Below are positions 1 to 6,556 of a DNA stretch of 10,498 bases, piece after piece (the first letter of the stretch is position 1; every line of letters starts with the position of its first letter). Origin of the DNA: Spirochaetales bacterium (GTDB lineage Bacteria > Spirochaetota > Spirochaetia > SPDA01); the NCBI GenBank assembly GCA_004525155.1, contig SPDA01000032.1:1-10498 (forward strand), read 5' to 3'. Below the pieces are notes generated by a model. The model was not told where the DNA came from. It worked only from the letters and a program-made list of their open reading frames with translations, and did no database searches. A program made the translations under genes and the position numbers.

Positions 1-200
1 CCCCGGGAGGTATATTCCCTGCTTTCCGTATCCATTATATTTGAAAGACCCGCGTGACGTGCGACACTTTCCAGCTCGCCTCTCGAAAGGGCTCTTTGTC
101 CCAGATCGACAAACTGGTAGGCAAGGCCTCTCTCCTTGAGAAACCGTTCCGCTTTACGGGTCTCCTGATTGTTCTTTGTTCCTATCAGCTGCAGTGTCAC
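1..200 (-). CDS. ArsC/Spx-family thioredoxin-fold protein, N-terminal 66 residues (cut by window edge)
   Basis: Reading the minus strand from a GTG at 200-198 gives an open frame running off the left edge. It starts VTLQLIGTKNNQETRKAERF and continues with a KERGLAYQFVDL segment and an LSRGEL segment. This layout (beta strand, active-site loop, helix with RKAERF, then 'FVDL' and an 'LS.GEL' motif) is that of the ArsC/Spx/YffB family of thioredoxin-fold proteins, which includes arsenate reductases and the regulator Spx. Family members normally carry cysteine in the loop after 'GTK' (for example a K-C pair). Here both positions are Asn (N10, N11), so the visible part has no reactive cysteine. 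The GTG overlaps the pgl stop in a GTGA arrangement, which suggests translational coupling. Family membership is seen in the sequence. Arsenate reduction is not supported, and the cellular role is unknown. Confidence 0.72.
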   Translation of the reverse strand, partial: MTLQLIGTKNNQETRKAERFLKERGLAYQFVDLGQRALSRGELESVARHAGLSNIMDTESREYTSR

Positions 201-943
201 GCTTCCTCCCCGCAGATAAACCAGGCGGCGCTCCGGTCCCGGACCGCCAGGGTCGCGGGAATATCCGCCGTCGGTCTGAATCCCGATGCCCTGCACCGGT
301 CCAGAATGCTTTTTTTTCCCCCGCCCATGCCGCCCGCCACGAAAAAAACGAGGCTGGCGGAGCGGCGAAGAAGAGGAAGAGTCATGGTTACCCTCGGCAC
401 CCTCGGTTCCATGACAGGTGCCGGAACCGGTATGACGAGCGGGTCCCCTCCGCTGTAGAAATCATCCGCCAGGGCCGGAGAGTCCGGGAAAAGCGAGGCC
501 GTATGCCCGTCGCCGCCCAGGCCCAGAATCGTAACATCGAAGCCTCCGGCCCCGTTCGCTGAAAGCCAGTTTCCCACGGTCCGGGCGTAGGCTTCCGCGG
601 AATTTTTCCCGGGCAGTTCGGCGGGAATCCTGAAAATCCGGTTTTCCGGAATACCGAGGGGCTCAAGCAGAACCCGCAAGGCCATACCGTAATTGCTTCT
701 TTTGTCCTCCGGAGGCACGAGACGCTCATCTCCCCAGAAAAAACACACCTTCCTCCATACCGGGTCGTCAGCATACTCCCGGGCAAGACTCCGGTACAGG
801 GCCTTCGGGGAACTGCCGCCGGAGAGCACCAGGGAACAGGCAGTCCGCGCTACAAGCGCCGCCCGCAGCCGGGCCAGGATCCAGGCAGATGCCTCTTTTG
901 CCGCGTCTTCCAGGCTGAGAAAGGTATTAATCTCCTGTTTCAT
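197..943 (-). CDS. pgl: 6-phosphogluconolactonase
   Basis: This cytoplasmic enzyme hydrolyses 6-phosphogluconolactone to 6-phosphogluconate, the second step of the oxidative pentose phosphate pathway. The 248-residue protein has the usual DevB/6PGL length and motifs: LSGGSSPKALY at 40-50, WGDERLVP at 70-77 followed by RSNYG, and ILGLGGDGHTASLFPDS at 139-155, which includes the catalytic-region His147. The C-terminal 'IPATLAVRDRSAAW' also fits the family. ATG 943-941 is the only start available: an in-frame TGA lies at 961-959 and no other start codon lies between them. There is no Shine-Dalgarno sequence in front of it, and a candidate promoter sits so close that the mRNA may be nearly leaderless. 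It is divergent from zwf, the enzyme for the preceding step, and is followed by an overlapping ArsC/Spx-like gene. The function call is firm. Confidence 0.95.
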   Translation of the reverse strand: MKQEINTFLSLEDAAKEASAWILARLRAALVARTACSLVLSGGSSPKALYRSLAREYADDPVWRKVCFFWGDERLVPPEDKRSNYGMALRVLLEPLGIPENRIFRIPAELPGKNSAEAYARTVGNWLSANGAGGFDVTILGLGGDGHTASLFPDSPALADDFYSGGDPLVIPVPAPVMEPRVPRVTMTLPLLRRSASLVFFVAGGMGGGKKSILDRCRASGFRPTADIPATLAVRDRSAAWFICGEEA

Positions 944-949
944 ATAAAA

Positions 950-978
950 TTGACTATATCAATATTATCAGGTAATGT
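950..978 (+). promoter_or_regulatory. Weak candidate promoter for zwf, overlapping the pgl promoter
   Basis: On the plus strand TTGACT (950-955), a good -35, is followed after 17 bases by TAATGT (973-978), a poor -10. Transcription would begin near 985, just before the GGAAGGAAGG purine tract that serves zwf. It occupies the same bases as the opposing pgl promoter, so the two polymerase sites would exclude each other. This is tentative. Confidence 0.3.
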
Positions 979-981
979 ATA
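953..981 (-). promoter_or_regulatory. Candidate sigma-70 promoter for pgl
   Basis: On the minus strand a -35-like TATACA (981-976) is followed after 17 bases by a -10-like TATAGT (958-953). A start site 6-8 bases beyond the -10 would fall at about 946-944, only 1-3 bases before the pgl ATG. This agrees with the absence of a ribosome binding site there. The spacing and the -10 are good and the -35 matches at 4 of 6 positions. This is inferred from sequence only. Confidence 0.45.
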
Positions 982-1000
982 TCCGGAAGGAAGGGCCTAG

Positions 1001-2341
1001 TTGGTTGAGGACTCGGCAATTATCATTCTCGGCGCCTCGGGCGATCTGGCCCAGCGCAAGCTTATGCCCGCTCTGCGCACCCTATACGAACAGAATCAGA
1101 TAAGCGGCGAATGCCTCATCGTCGGCTCCGGCAGAACGCCATTTTCCGACGATGAATTCAGAGACCGGTTCAAGCTGCCCCCTGAATGCACCGTGCGGCT
1201 TTTCTATCACCAGCATATAGCGGGTCTTAAAAAATTCCTTGATGGAAAGGGTCAGTTCAGGCAGATCATCATATTTTTTTCCCTCCCTCCGGGAACCTAC
1301 CTCGATTCCGCCATAGCCGTCCACAATGAGGGTTTCAGGGAAAACGTAAGGCTCATCATCGAAAAACCCTTCGGCAGGGACCATTCCTCGGCCAGGGAGC
1401 TTAACCGGAAACTCGAGGAGCTCTTCGGCGAAGAAAGCATTTTCCGCATCGACCACTATCTGGCCAAGGAAGTGGTACAGAACATTCTCGTGTTCCGATT
1501 TGCGAATAACCTTTTTTACCCGGTTTGGAACAGCAGGCATATCGAGTCAATTCAGATTAATGCGCTCGAGGAAATCGGTGTGGTGGAGAGGGGAAGATAT
1601 TTCGATGAGGTGGGTATTGTCAAGGACATGGTCCAGAACCACCTTCTGCAGCTCCTTCTCCTGCTCACCATGGAGGCGCCCATTACTCTCAAACCGGAGG
1701 ATATCCGGACACAGAAAATAAACCTGCTCAAGTCCCTCCAATTCGAAGAATGTGCAACCGGCCAGTACAGCGGTTACCGCCGGGAAAGCGGCATTCCCCC
1801 GGATTCAACCACTGAAACATTCGCCGAATTGAGGGCGACTATCAATAATTTCCGCTGGACAGGCATGCCGATTCATATCCGGGTGGGAAAAGCCCTTCAC
1901 AGAAGCGGAACGGAAATCGGCGTCAGGTTTCACCCCGTGCCTAAACTTCTGTTCAATGAGACCGGGCAGCTCAAGCCCAATCAGATTATCTTCAAGGTTC
2001 AGCCGGAAGCGGGAATTCTCCTCGACCTTTCCAGTAAAAAGCCGGGAAGCGATATGCTCATAACCGAAACCAGCATGGAGTTCTGCTACAGAAAATCCTT
2101 CGACGGCGAAATTCCCGAAGCCTACCAGAAGCTGCTCCTGGACGCTCTCAAGGGCGACCACACCCTGTTTGTAAGCGCGGAAGAGACCGAGCTCGCGTGG
2201 AACAAAATAGAGTCCTTGCGCCTTCCCGATCAGCCGTTTTCCTACGAACCGGGTTCCCGGCCCCCTGCTGTCCTTCCCGTAAGCTGGATCGAGTTCGACA
2301 AATACATTAGCGCCTGCGCCGATGTAGGCAGAGGCTTTTAA
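1001..2341 (+). CDS. zwf: Glucose-6-phosphate 1-dehydrogenase
   Basis: This enzyme oxidises glucose-6-phosphate to 6-phosphogluconolactone with reduction of NADP+ (or NAD+), committing carbon to the oxidative pentose phosphate pathway. The N-terminal dinucleotide-binding fold shows IIILGASGDLAQRKLMPAL (GASGDLA at 11-17). EKPFG lies at 121-125 and the substrate-binding/active-site motif RIDHYLAKE at 149-157, where many homologues have Gly in place of the Ala. This is followed by RFANNLF, VERGRYFDEVG and KDMVQNHLLQ, all family hallmarks. At 446 residues it is shorter than the usual 480-510, with the shortening mostly between the N-terminal motif and EKPFG. The start is TTG at 1001, directly after an in-frame TAG at 998, with a GGAAGGAAGG ribosome binding site about 7 bases upstream, so no longer start is possible. 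It is divergent from pgl, its pathway partner. Confidence 0.95.
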   Translation: MVEDSAIIILGASGDLAQRKLMPALRTLYEQNQISGECLIVGSGRTPFSDDEFRDRFKLPPECTVRLFYHQHIAGLKKFLDGKGQFRQIIIFFSLPPGTYLDSAIAVHNEGFRENVRLIIEKPFGRDHSSARELNRKLEELFGEESIFRIDHYLAKEVVQNILVFRFANNLFYPVWNSRHIESIQINALEEIGVVERGRYFDEVGIVKDMVQNHLLQLLLLLTMEAPITLKPEDIRTQKINLLKSLQFEECATGQYSGYRRESGIPPDSTTETFAELRATINNFRWTGMPIHIRVGKALHRSGTEIGVRFHPVPKLLFNETGQLKPNQIIFKVQPEAGILLDLSSKKPGSDMLITETSMEFCYRKSFDGEIPEAYQKLLLDALKGDHTLFVSAEETELAWNKIESLRLPDQPFSYEPGSRPPAVLPVSWIEFDKYISACADVGRGF

Positions 2342-2404
2342 AACGGAAGCCTTGAAGAACCGGATCCCGCAGATGGAACGATAAAATTATTCGCCGAAAA
2401 AATC

Positions 2405-2433
2405 CTGACGATTCCTTTCTTTTTTAGTAAATT
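2405..2433 (+). promoter_or_regulatory. Weak candidate promoter for the HtrA-like gene
   Basis: CTGACG (2405-2410), a 17-base spacer and TAAATT (2428-2433) resemble a sigma-70 promoter at 4 of 6 positions in each box. They lie about 65 bases before the protease ATG. The 158-base gap after zwf (2342-2499) shows no convincing intrinsic terminator, so read-through from zwf is also possible. Confidence 0.25.
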
Positions 2434-2499
2434 TTGGCCAGGCTCTGCAGGCGTGATTTTCATGCGTGCCGTACCGGCTGCACTTTTGGAAGGAAGGAT

Positions 2500-3519
2500 A
2501 TGCTAGAATTTTTGCTGAACGAACTGGACACACAGGATGGGTTTTCGAATACGAAGTCTCTGGAGGCGGACAACACACCCAAGGTGAACGACGATGCCCA
2601 GAATCTTCTCGACGCCTACTCCCGGGCCGTTATCAATGTGGTGGACACCATTGGCCCTGCCGTTGTTTATATCCGCACAACCGGGAAAAAGGAAGGTTCC
2701 GGTTCCGGCGTGATAATAACTCCGGACGGGTTCATCCTGACAAACCACCATGTGGTTGAAGATGCACGCAGCCTCGACATAACACTGACTGACGAACGCA
2801 TCCTGCGCGCCGACCTGATCGGATCAGATCCGGCCACGGATCTTGCGGTGATACGCATATCGGATACAAAGGCTCCTTACGCCCCGCTGGGCAATTCCGA
2901 CAATCTCAAGGTCGGGCAGCTGGTCATCGCCCTCGGCAACCCATTGGGTTTTCAGAATACCGTTTCCGCGGGCGTCGTTTCCGCCCTTGGGCGCAGCCTC
3001 CGCGCCACCAGCGGCAGGCTGATCGAAAACGTCATCCAGACCGACACGGCCTTAAATCCCGGCAATTCCGGCGGACCGCTGGTCGATTCTAGAGGCTTTG
3101 TGATCGGAATAAACACCGCCATGATCTATATGGCCCAGGGATTGAGTTTCGCGGTACCGGTGAATACCGCCCGGTATGTCGTGAGCGAGTTAATCCGGCA
3201 CGGCAGGGTGCGCAGGGCTCACCTGGGAATTTCGGCCGCTTCCAGGCCTATAAGCAGAAAGGCACAACGGGTATTGAAACAGAAGGCCCCCTCCCTCATC
3301 GAGATAATGGAGCTCGAAAAGCAGGGCCCCGCGGCTTCCGCAGGACTTATAAAGGGGGATTTCATTTACGCAGTGAATGGTGAAAGCGTGAGCGGCATGG
3401 ACGACCTGTATCACTATCTGGCAAAATTTCCGCCGGGTACGACCTTCACGCTCAGCATAATCCGTCTTGGGAAAGAAAGGGAAATAACTATAACCTCTAC
3501 CGAGAACCTGCTGACCTAG
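2500..3519 (+). CDS. HtrA/Deg-family S1C serine protease with one PDZ domain, apparently not exported
   Basis: This is a predicted trypsin-like protease of the HtrA/DegP/DegS family, which degrades or processes misfolded proteins. The 339-residue product has the full catalytic triad: His84 in TNHHVVE, Asp114 in DPATDLAVI and Ser190 in NPGNSGGPL. A TALNPGNSGG stretch precedes the specificity loop GLSFAVP. A single PDZ domain covers about 240-333 (HLGIS, GPAASAGLIKGD, INGES-like VNGES). The N-terminus MLEFLLNELDTQDG is acidic and polar, with no signal peptide or membrane anchor, unlike DegP or DegS. ATG 2500 is preferred because GGAAGGA lies just upstream; a TTG at 2434 would add 22 residues with Cys and Arg, also without a signal. 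It follows zwf on the same strand, and its TAG overlaps the opposing stop of the cyclase-like gene. Substrates are unknown. Confidence 0.9.
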   Translation: MLEFLLNELDTQDGFSNTKSLEADNTPKVNDDAQNLLDAYSRAVINVVDTIGPAVVYIRTTGKKEGSGSGVIITPDGFILTNHHVVEDARSLDITLTDERILRADLIGSDPATDLAVIRISDTKAPYAPLGNSDNLKVGQLVIALGNPLGFQNTVSAGVVSALGRSLRATSGRLIENVIQTDTALNPGNSGGPLVDSRGFVIGINTAMIYMAQGLSFAVPVNTARYVVSELIRHGRVRRAHLGISAASRPISRKAQRVLKQKAPSLIEIMELEKQGPAASAGLIKGDFIYAVNGESVSGMDDLYHYLAKFPPGTTFTLSIIRLGKEREITITSTENLLT

Positions 3520-4550
3520 GTCTGCCGTCCGGCGGAACTCTGGCTGTAAACAGTATAATCCCCGATTACCCTCCGGAGTTGAATGTCCGATTTTTCGAAG
3601 GAGGAGGAAAAAGATTTCAGACCCTCAAAGGTTTGTTCGTCGATGAGGACTTCGTTGGTTTCCGCCAGGGACATGAGTTCGTTCGCTATTTCAACGGCGG
3701 TTCCCAGGGCGGTAAATGATTTGCGCTCGTTATTGCCGATGATGCTCAAACCCGTTTCCCCGGTACCGATGCCCAACCCCAGTCCCAGAGGTTCCTGGTT
3801 GTACTTTTTGCGGATGCTGTTGAGCATGTTTACATTGGCCAGCACCTTGTTTGCAGTCATGAGCGCATGCCTCGGATTATCCGGTCCCTTTTCCGGGAAA
3901 CCGTAAATGCCGTTTATGGACATGCCCGAAAGCTTGTCTACAAAACCGTTTTCTTCGAGAATAGGATCGATAATGCTTACCATGTAGGTATTGAGGCTGT
4001 TAACCGCGTCTTCCAGAGGAAGATTTTTATACAGCATGGAACTGCCCCTGAGCTCCACGGCAAGTATCGTCATTATCCTGCTCTCCGTCTCAATAACGGG
4101 AATTCCGTCTGAAAGCTTGTTGGATACTTCCCTGCTTAAAAACTGGGAAAAAAGCTTCTCGTTCCGCCACTCCCTGAGCGCGGTAATGTTGAGCTGCTGC
4201 TGTACCACGAACTGCTGGATTTCTCTCATGTTGGCGTCCAGCAGAAGGACCCAGTGCCTGTCCTCATCCTTGAAAATATGAATGTCCGTCGAAAGCTGGC
4301 CCTTCACCTTGACACCGTACAGCACAAAGGGATCCGTATGCAGGGGGAATAGTCCGAAGAGGAAGGGAAGATGTTCCACCGCGTCCGCACCCTTGGCGAG
4401 CCCGTTTATGCCGAAGGTCTGCGGGTTGCCGCCCCACTCCAGGATGCAGCCGTCAGGATCAAGGCATACATAGGCAGGCGAAAGGCTTCTGACGGTCAAA
4501 TCGGAGATATAGCGAAGAATCTCTACAGGAAAATCAGATATTGTCAGCAT
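3516..4550 (-). CDS. PAS-like plus degenerate class III adenylate/guanylate cyclase-homology protein
   Basis: The 344-residue protein is soluble, with no signal or membrane segment. Residues about 23-107 resemble a PAS sensor fold (VCLDPDGCILEWGG, then DRHWVLLLDAN). A helical linker at about 110-150 follows, including QQFVVQQQLN and FSQFLSREVSNKL, which is typical before a cyclase domain. Residues about 158-305 are a class III nucleotide cyclase homology domain (AVELRGSS, LNTYM, GFVDKLSG, IYGFPEKG, GLGIGTGETGLSIIG). Key residues differ from active cyclases. The first metal Asp is Glu166, the second is Met210 in DKLSGMS, and the Asn and Arg of the usual VNLAARL motif are Glu287 and Glu291. I infer that it is catalytically weak or inactive and acts as a binding or sensing partner. 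Its start overlaps the GTPase gene by 17 bases, so it is the last gene of the LIV operon. The domain assignment is confident and the function is not. Confidence 0.85.
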   Translation of the reverse strand: MLTISDFPVEILRYISDLTVRSLSPAYVCLDPDGCILEWGGNPQTFGINGLAKGADAVEHLPFLFGLFPLHTDPFVLYGVKVKGQLSTDIHIFKDEDRHWVLLLDANMREIQQFVVQQQLNITALREWRNEKLFSQFLSREVSNKLSDGIPVIETESRIMTILAVELRGSSMLYKNLPLEDAVNSLNTYMVSIIDPILEENGFVDKLSGMSINGIYGFPEKGPDNPRHALMTANKVLANVNMLNSIRKKYNQEPLGLGLGIGTGETGLSIIGNNERKSFTALGTAVEIANELMSLAETNEVLIDEQTFEGLKSFSSSFEKSDIQLRRVIGDYTVYSQSSAGRQT

Positions 4551-5040
4551 CTGTCATTTTTTTCCCGAGAGCCAAAAAAGCTTCTTCCAGACCCTCAGCT
4601 GTTTTTGCGCTCGTGCGTATCACATCGACACCGGCGTCCGAAAAATCATTGAAGTCCTTGGCTTTAATTTCCCAGTCATTATCAAGATCCAGCTTGTTTA
4701 TGATAAGATTGAAAGGCACATCCGGAAAGGCTTCCCGTACCGTGGCATGGATACCACGCGCCGAATCGAGGGTATAAGCCCTGGTGCCGTCCGCCACAAG
4801 CATGTAGCCGGACATTCCCCTAAGATAGGTATCCGAAACCGAGAGGAAATTTTCCCTTCCCGCCAGGTCCCAGATAAGGAGGGATACATCCTTCCCGCCG
4901 ATCTTAATCGTTTTCTTGTCTATCTTGACGCCCACCGTCGTCAGGTAGGTGTCCGTAAACACGTCAAAAACGAATTGTTCGATGAGGCTGGTCTTTCCCA
5001 CCCCGAAGGAACCGAGCAGGCAGACCTTTTTAGTCAGCAT
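4534..5040 (-). CDS. Ras/Rab-like small GTPase
   Basis: This 168-residue, single-domain small GTPase resembles the eukaryotic Ras/Rab superfamily; bacteria carry such proteins in the MglA and Rab-like groups. All G motifs are visible: P-loop GSFGVGKTS at 10-18, switch I Thr34/Thr35 in TYLTTVGVK, G3 WDLAGRE at 57-63, G4 NKLD at 115-118, and G5 TSAK at 143-146. Two switch-critical positions are unusual: Phe12 at the Ras Gly12 position, and Arg62 in place of the catalytic Gln of DTAGQE. There is no C-terminal CAAX or cysteine, so no lipid anchor is expected. A GGAGG lies 7 bases before the ATG. The gene starts 15 bases after livF and overlaps the cyclase-like gene by 17 bases, which suggests co-expression with the amino acid transporter and a regulatory partnership with the cyclase-like protein (inference). 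No MglB/roadblock-type partner is visible in the window. Confidence 0.9.
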   Translation of the reverse strand: MLTKKVCLLGSFGVGKTSLIEQFVFDVFTDTYLTTVGVKIDKKTIKIGGKDVSLLIWDLAGRENFLSVSDTYLRGMSGYMLVADGTRAYTLDSARGIHATVREAFPDVPFNLIINKLDLDNDWEIKAKDFNDFSDAGVDVIRTSAKTAEGLEEAFLALGKKMTDADNI

Positions 5041-5055
5041 GTCAATGCCTCCAAA

Positions 5056-5763
5056 TCAAATTCCAAGGTAGGCTTTTCTTACCGCCTCGTTCTGTATAAG
5101 GTTGGCGCAGGTATCCGACAGGCTTATCCGGCCGTTTTCCATGACATATCCTCTGTGCGCTATGCGGAGGGCCATGTTCGCATTCTGCTCTACAAGAAAT
5201 ATGGTGGTCTTGTTTTCCGTGTTTATCTTCTTTATTATTTCGAATATCTGGTGCACGAGAAGCGGCGCCAGCCCGAGGCTGGGTTCGTCGAGGAGAAGCA
5301 GCTTGGGCCTCGCCATAAGGGCGCGGGAAATGGCCAGCATCTGCTGCTCGCCGCCGCTCAAGGTCCCCCCGGCCTGATTTTTCCTCTGGCCAAGGATGGG
5401 AAACAGTGTGAAAATATATTCCTTGTCCGACCGCATGCCTTCCTTGTCCCTTCTGAGCAGGGCACCCATGTCGAGGTTTTCGTTGACCGTGAGGTAGGGA
5501 AAAATACGGCGGCCCTCAGGCACCTGCGAAATACCGAGACCGACGATTTTGTCCGGATCCGAACCAGCAATGTTTTCGCCGTTAAAGAGAATTTCTCCTG
5601 ATCTCGGGGGGAGGACACCGCAGATCGTCATAAGAGTGGTGGATTTGCCCGCGCCGTTCGCGCCGATAAGCGTTATTATTTCCGCCTCACCGATTTCCAG
5701 AGAGATTCCCTTAAGCGCCTGGAGATTGCCGTAAAAAGTCTGTACATCCGAGAGTTTAAGCAT
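5056..5763 (-). CDS. livF: Branched-chain amino acid ABC transporter ATP-binding protein LivF
   Basis: This is one of two cytoplasmic ATPases that drive the LIV (HAAT family) importer. The 235-residue protein has Walker A GANGAGKST at 34-42, a Q-loop SQVPEGR around Gln80, the ABC signature LSGGEQQ at 135-141 and Walker B LLLLDEP at 155-161. The switch region reads VEQN, with Gln where LivG has His, which is usual for LivF. VPEGRRIFPYLTV and the C-terminal RKAYLG are also LivF hallmarks. The start is ATG 5763-5761, preceded by GGGGGAGGA; a longer frame beginning at 5835 would add 24 residues lying inside livG and is rejected. It overlaps livG by 8 bases, and the GTPase gene follows after 15 bases. 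Confidence 0.96.
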   Translation of the reverse strand: MLKLSDVQTFYGNLQALKGISLEIGEAEIITLIGANGAGKSTTLMTICGVLPPRSGEILFNGENIAGSDPDKIVGLGISQVPEGRRIFPYLTVNENLDMGALLRRDKEGMRSDKEYIFTLFPILGQRKNQAGGTLSGGEQQMLAISRALMARPKLLLLDEPSLGLAPLLVHQIFEIIKKINTENKTTIFLVEQNANMALRIAHRGYVMENGRISLSDTCANLIQNEAVRKAYLGI

Positions 5764-6556
5764 CGATATCCTCCCCCAGATAGGCTTTGATGACGAGAGG
5801 GTTCTTCTTGATTTCCTGGGGCGTGCCCTGGGCAATGAGCTGGCCGTAATCCATTACGTAGATCCGTTCCGAGAGGCTCATGACGAGACTCATGTCGTGT
5901 TCGATGAGGAGAATGGTTTTCTTTTCCGTGTTCCGTATCCGCACGATTAAATCGTCCAGCTCCCGGGTTTCCTGCGGATTGAGGCCTGCAGCGGGTTCAT
6001 CCAGCAGAAGTATGAAGGGTTCAGTGGCCAGGGCACGTGCAATCTCCAGCCTGCGCTGAGCGCCGTAGGGAAGGTTCTTGGCGAGTTCGTTGACGAATTT
6101 CGTAAGCCCCATTTTTTCGAGGATCCGGTAGCTGTCGTCGATAACCTCCTTCTCCTCAATAACCGCTTTTTTATGCCTGAGCACGGCGCCCAGGATGCCG
6201 GCTTTAAGCCTGCAGTGCCGGCCTATCATCACGTTCTCGAGCACCGTCATGTTCTGGAAAAGACGGATGTTCTGGAAAGTCCTTGCAAGACCTTTCTCGG
6301 TGATCTTGTCGGGCTTGAGCCCGTTTACTTTTTCCTTCTTCCCCCCCGGCGGGTTTACGTGGACTTCTCCGGAGGTGGGCGTGTACATACCTGTTATACA
6401 GTTGAATACCGTTGTTTTTCCTGCTCCATTGGGACCTATAAGGGCAACGATTTCGCCCTCGTAAATGGACATGTCGAAGTGATCAACGGCCTTAATACCG
6501 CCGAAGTTCATACAGAGTTTGTCCATGGCAAGCACCGGATTACCTTCATTTTTCAT
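5756..6556 (-). CDS. livG: Branched-chain amino acid ABC transporter ATP-binding protein LivG
   Basis: This is the second ATPase subunit of the LIV importer. The 266-residue protein has Walker A GPNGAGKTT at 41-49, the LivG-typical ARTFQNIRLF with Q-loop Gln95, signature LPYGAQRR at 162-169 (the relaxed LivG form of LSGGQ), Walker B ILLLDEP at 182-188 and switch His220 in IEHDM. It ends KAYLGEDIDA, as LivG proteins do. A short Gly/Lys-rich insert (PPGGKKEK, about 69-76) follows the early beta strands; it is encoded by a 7-base G run on the minus strand. The start overlaps the end of livM by 11 bases, with GGGAG about 10 bases upstream. It forms a heterodimer with LivF under the LivH/LivM permease (established for the family). 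Confidence 0.96.
   Translation of the reverse strand: MKNEGNPVLAMDKLCMNFGGIKAVDHFDMSIYEGEIVALIGPNGAGKTTVFNCITGMYTPTSGEVHVNPPGGKKEKVNGLKPDKITEKGLARTFQNIRLFQNMTVLENVMIGRHCRLKAGILGAVLRHKKAVIEEKEVIDDSYRILEKMGLTKFVNELAKNLPYGAQRRLEIARALATEPFILLLDEPAAGLNPQETRELDDLIVRIRNTEKKTILLIEHDMSLVMSLSERIYVMDYGQLIAQGTPQEIKKNPLVIKAYLGEDIDA

Noticed and set aside
54..562. Plus-strand open frames at 54-458 and 176-562
   Set aside because: They are antisense to pgl and the ArsC/Spx-like gene; their composition is that of shadow frames with no domain pattern.
2470..2486. Small GCCG/CGGC hairpin just before the HtrA-like gene
   Set aside because: The 4-base-pair stem with a 3-base loop is too short to separate from chance and has no T tract.
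2434..2499. TTG start at 2434 extending the HtrA-like protein by 22 residues
   Set aside because: The added residues are Arg/Cys-rich with no signal, no ribosome binding site precedes the TTG, and ATG 2500 has a good GGAAGGA upstream.
4747..5601. 284-residue plus-strand open frame
   Set aside because: It lies antisense to the GTPase and livF, shows no recognisable motif, and both minus-strand genes have complete catalytic motifs.
5764..5835. N-terminal extension of LivF from 5835
   Set aside because: The extra 24 residues are Arg/Ser-rich shadow sequence from livG; the family start MLKLSDVQ with GGAGGA upstream is at 5763.
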